6,220 nucleotides of DNA, from NCBI GenBank assembly GCA_018882645.1, contig VERM01000094.1, positions 1-6,220 on the forward strand. Direction: 5' to 3'. The stretch comes from Ferruginibacter sp. (GTDB taxonomy: Bacteria; Bacteroidota; Bacteroidia; Chitinophagales; Chitinophagaceae). Position numbers and translations under genes: made by a program. Below the pieces are notes generated by a model, which had not been told where the DNA came from, did no database searches, and saw only the letters and a program-made list of their open reading frames with translations. Shown here piece by piece: positions 6,059 through 6,220 of this stretch. Position 1 is the first letter of the stretch; each line of letters begins with the position of its first letter.

Positions 6059-6220
6059 GCCACCCGAACACGGACTTCAATCTGACCGCCGGGGCGGTTG
6101 GCCGTGGCTGTGGCCAGCGCATCAGCTCCACGACTACGCCAGGCCGCAAAGTCAACCGAACTGTTCTCTTCGGCAACCAAGCTATCGGTATTAATAATAT
6201 TGAAGAGCCCGGTACTGGCC
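6052..6220 (-). CDS. tolB: TolB N-terminal domain fragment (partial at both ends), foreign to the rest
   Basis: TolB is a periplasmic protein of the Tol-Pal system, which links the inner membrane to Pal and the outer membrane during constriction in Proteobacteria. Reading the minus strand from 6219 gives 56 in-frame residues: ASTGLFNIINTDSL, then SVDFAAWRSRGADALATATA, then GGQIEVRVRVADI. These line up in order and spacing with the E. coli TolB N-domain segments SGKFNPLD, AAWSALGIDAVVVGQV and GSYNVAYQLVDT. The wording around the WRSRGADAL segment looks most like betaproteobacterial TolB, by memory rather than search. The fragment lacks its signal peptide and start (beyond the window), most of the N-domain end and the whole beta-propeller. 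It is cut at the junction around 6052, where the frame runs into antisense exporter codons. The 58% GC contrasts with 39% just before. I infer it comes from another organism. Confidence 0.75.

Noticed and set aside
5911..6180. Minus-strand open frame of 89 codons as one protein
   Set aside because: Only its first part (6180 to about 6052) is TolB-like. The rest is antisense to the exporter ATPase domain, so it is a product of the chimeric join rather than a gene. The TTG at its start is an internal TolB codon.
6058..6220. A novel C-terminal domain on the ABC exporter, or a biological exporter-TolB fusion
   Set aside because: The TolB similarity is on the opposite strand, so no fusion protein would contain it, and the sense-strand tail resembles nothing. 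Abrupt composition change and the loss of essential ATPase motifs favour an artefact.
1..6220. CRISPR array, insertion sequence, tRNA or rRNA, defence or other accessory system
   Set aside because: No regularly spaced repeats, transposase-like frames, terminal inverted repeats or structural RNA signatures were seen. All intact genes are housekeeping or envelope genes.

Overview
The window looks like ordinary chromosomal DNA from a member of the Bacteroidota up to about position 6057. It then switches abruptly to about 163 bases of unrelated, GC-richer DNA, most likely from a (beta)proteobacterium. Three things point to a Bacteroidota host. The DNA is AT-rich (39% GC in the 180 bases before the switch). 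Start codons lack clear Shine-Dalgarno sequences, but two genes have a good TAnnTTTG -7 box close upstream. The gene content also fits: a stand-alone N-terminal transketolase half, rbfA directly followed by a LolC/E-type permease, and an MsbA-like ABC exporter. I cannot name a genus.

Layout. Positions 1-122 hold a small inverted repeat downstream of frr. On the minus strand lie frr (123-686, ribosome recycling factor) and, upstream of it, a MraY/WecA-family polyprenyl-phosphate sugar-1-phosphate transferase (775-1905). A 234-base AT-rich divergent promoter region follows, with a perfect 20-base palindrome and a polypyrimidine tract. The N-terminal half of transketolase then reads rightward (2140-2973). 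It meets, tail to tail with only 3 bases between the stop codons, a minus-strand pair: rbfA (4204-4581) followed after 6 bases by a LolC/E-like permease (2977-4197). A 63-base divergent gap separates rbfA from a rightward ABC exporter that starts at 4645.

The exporter matches its family through the six-helix domain, Walker A and Q-loop. At 6052-6057 (GATATC) its sequence stops making sense. The remaining bases, read on the minus strand, encode a fragment of the TolB N-terminal domain. The exporter's LSGGQ signature, Walker B and switch histidine are therefore missing. I read this as a chimeric join (clone, amplification or assembly artefact) rather than a biological fusion, because the foreign gene is antisense, broken at the same point and different in composition.

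Functionally the intact genes are housekeeping: translation (frr, rbfA), envelope building and traffic (sugar-phosphate transferase, LolC/E-like permease, MsbA-like exporter) and central carbon metabolism (transketolase). I found no mobile element, CRISPR array, tRNA, rRNA or defence system, and nothing that supports a new biological system. The most important observation is the chimeric end.
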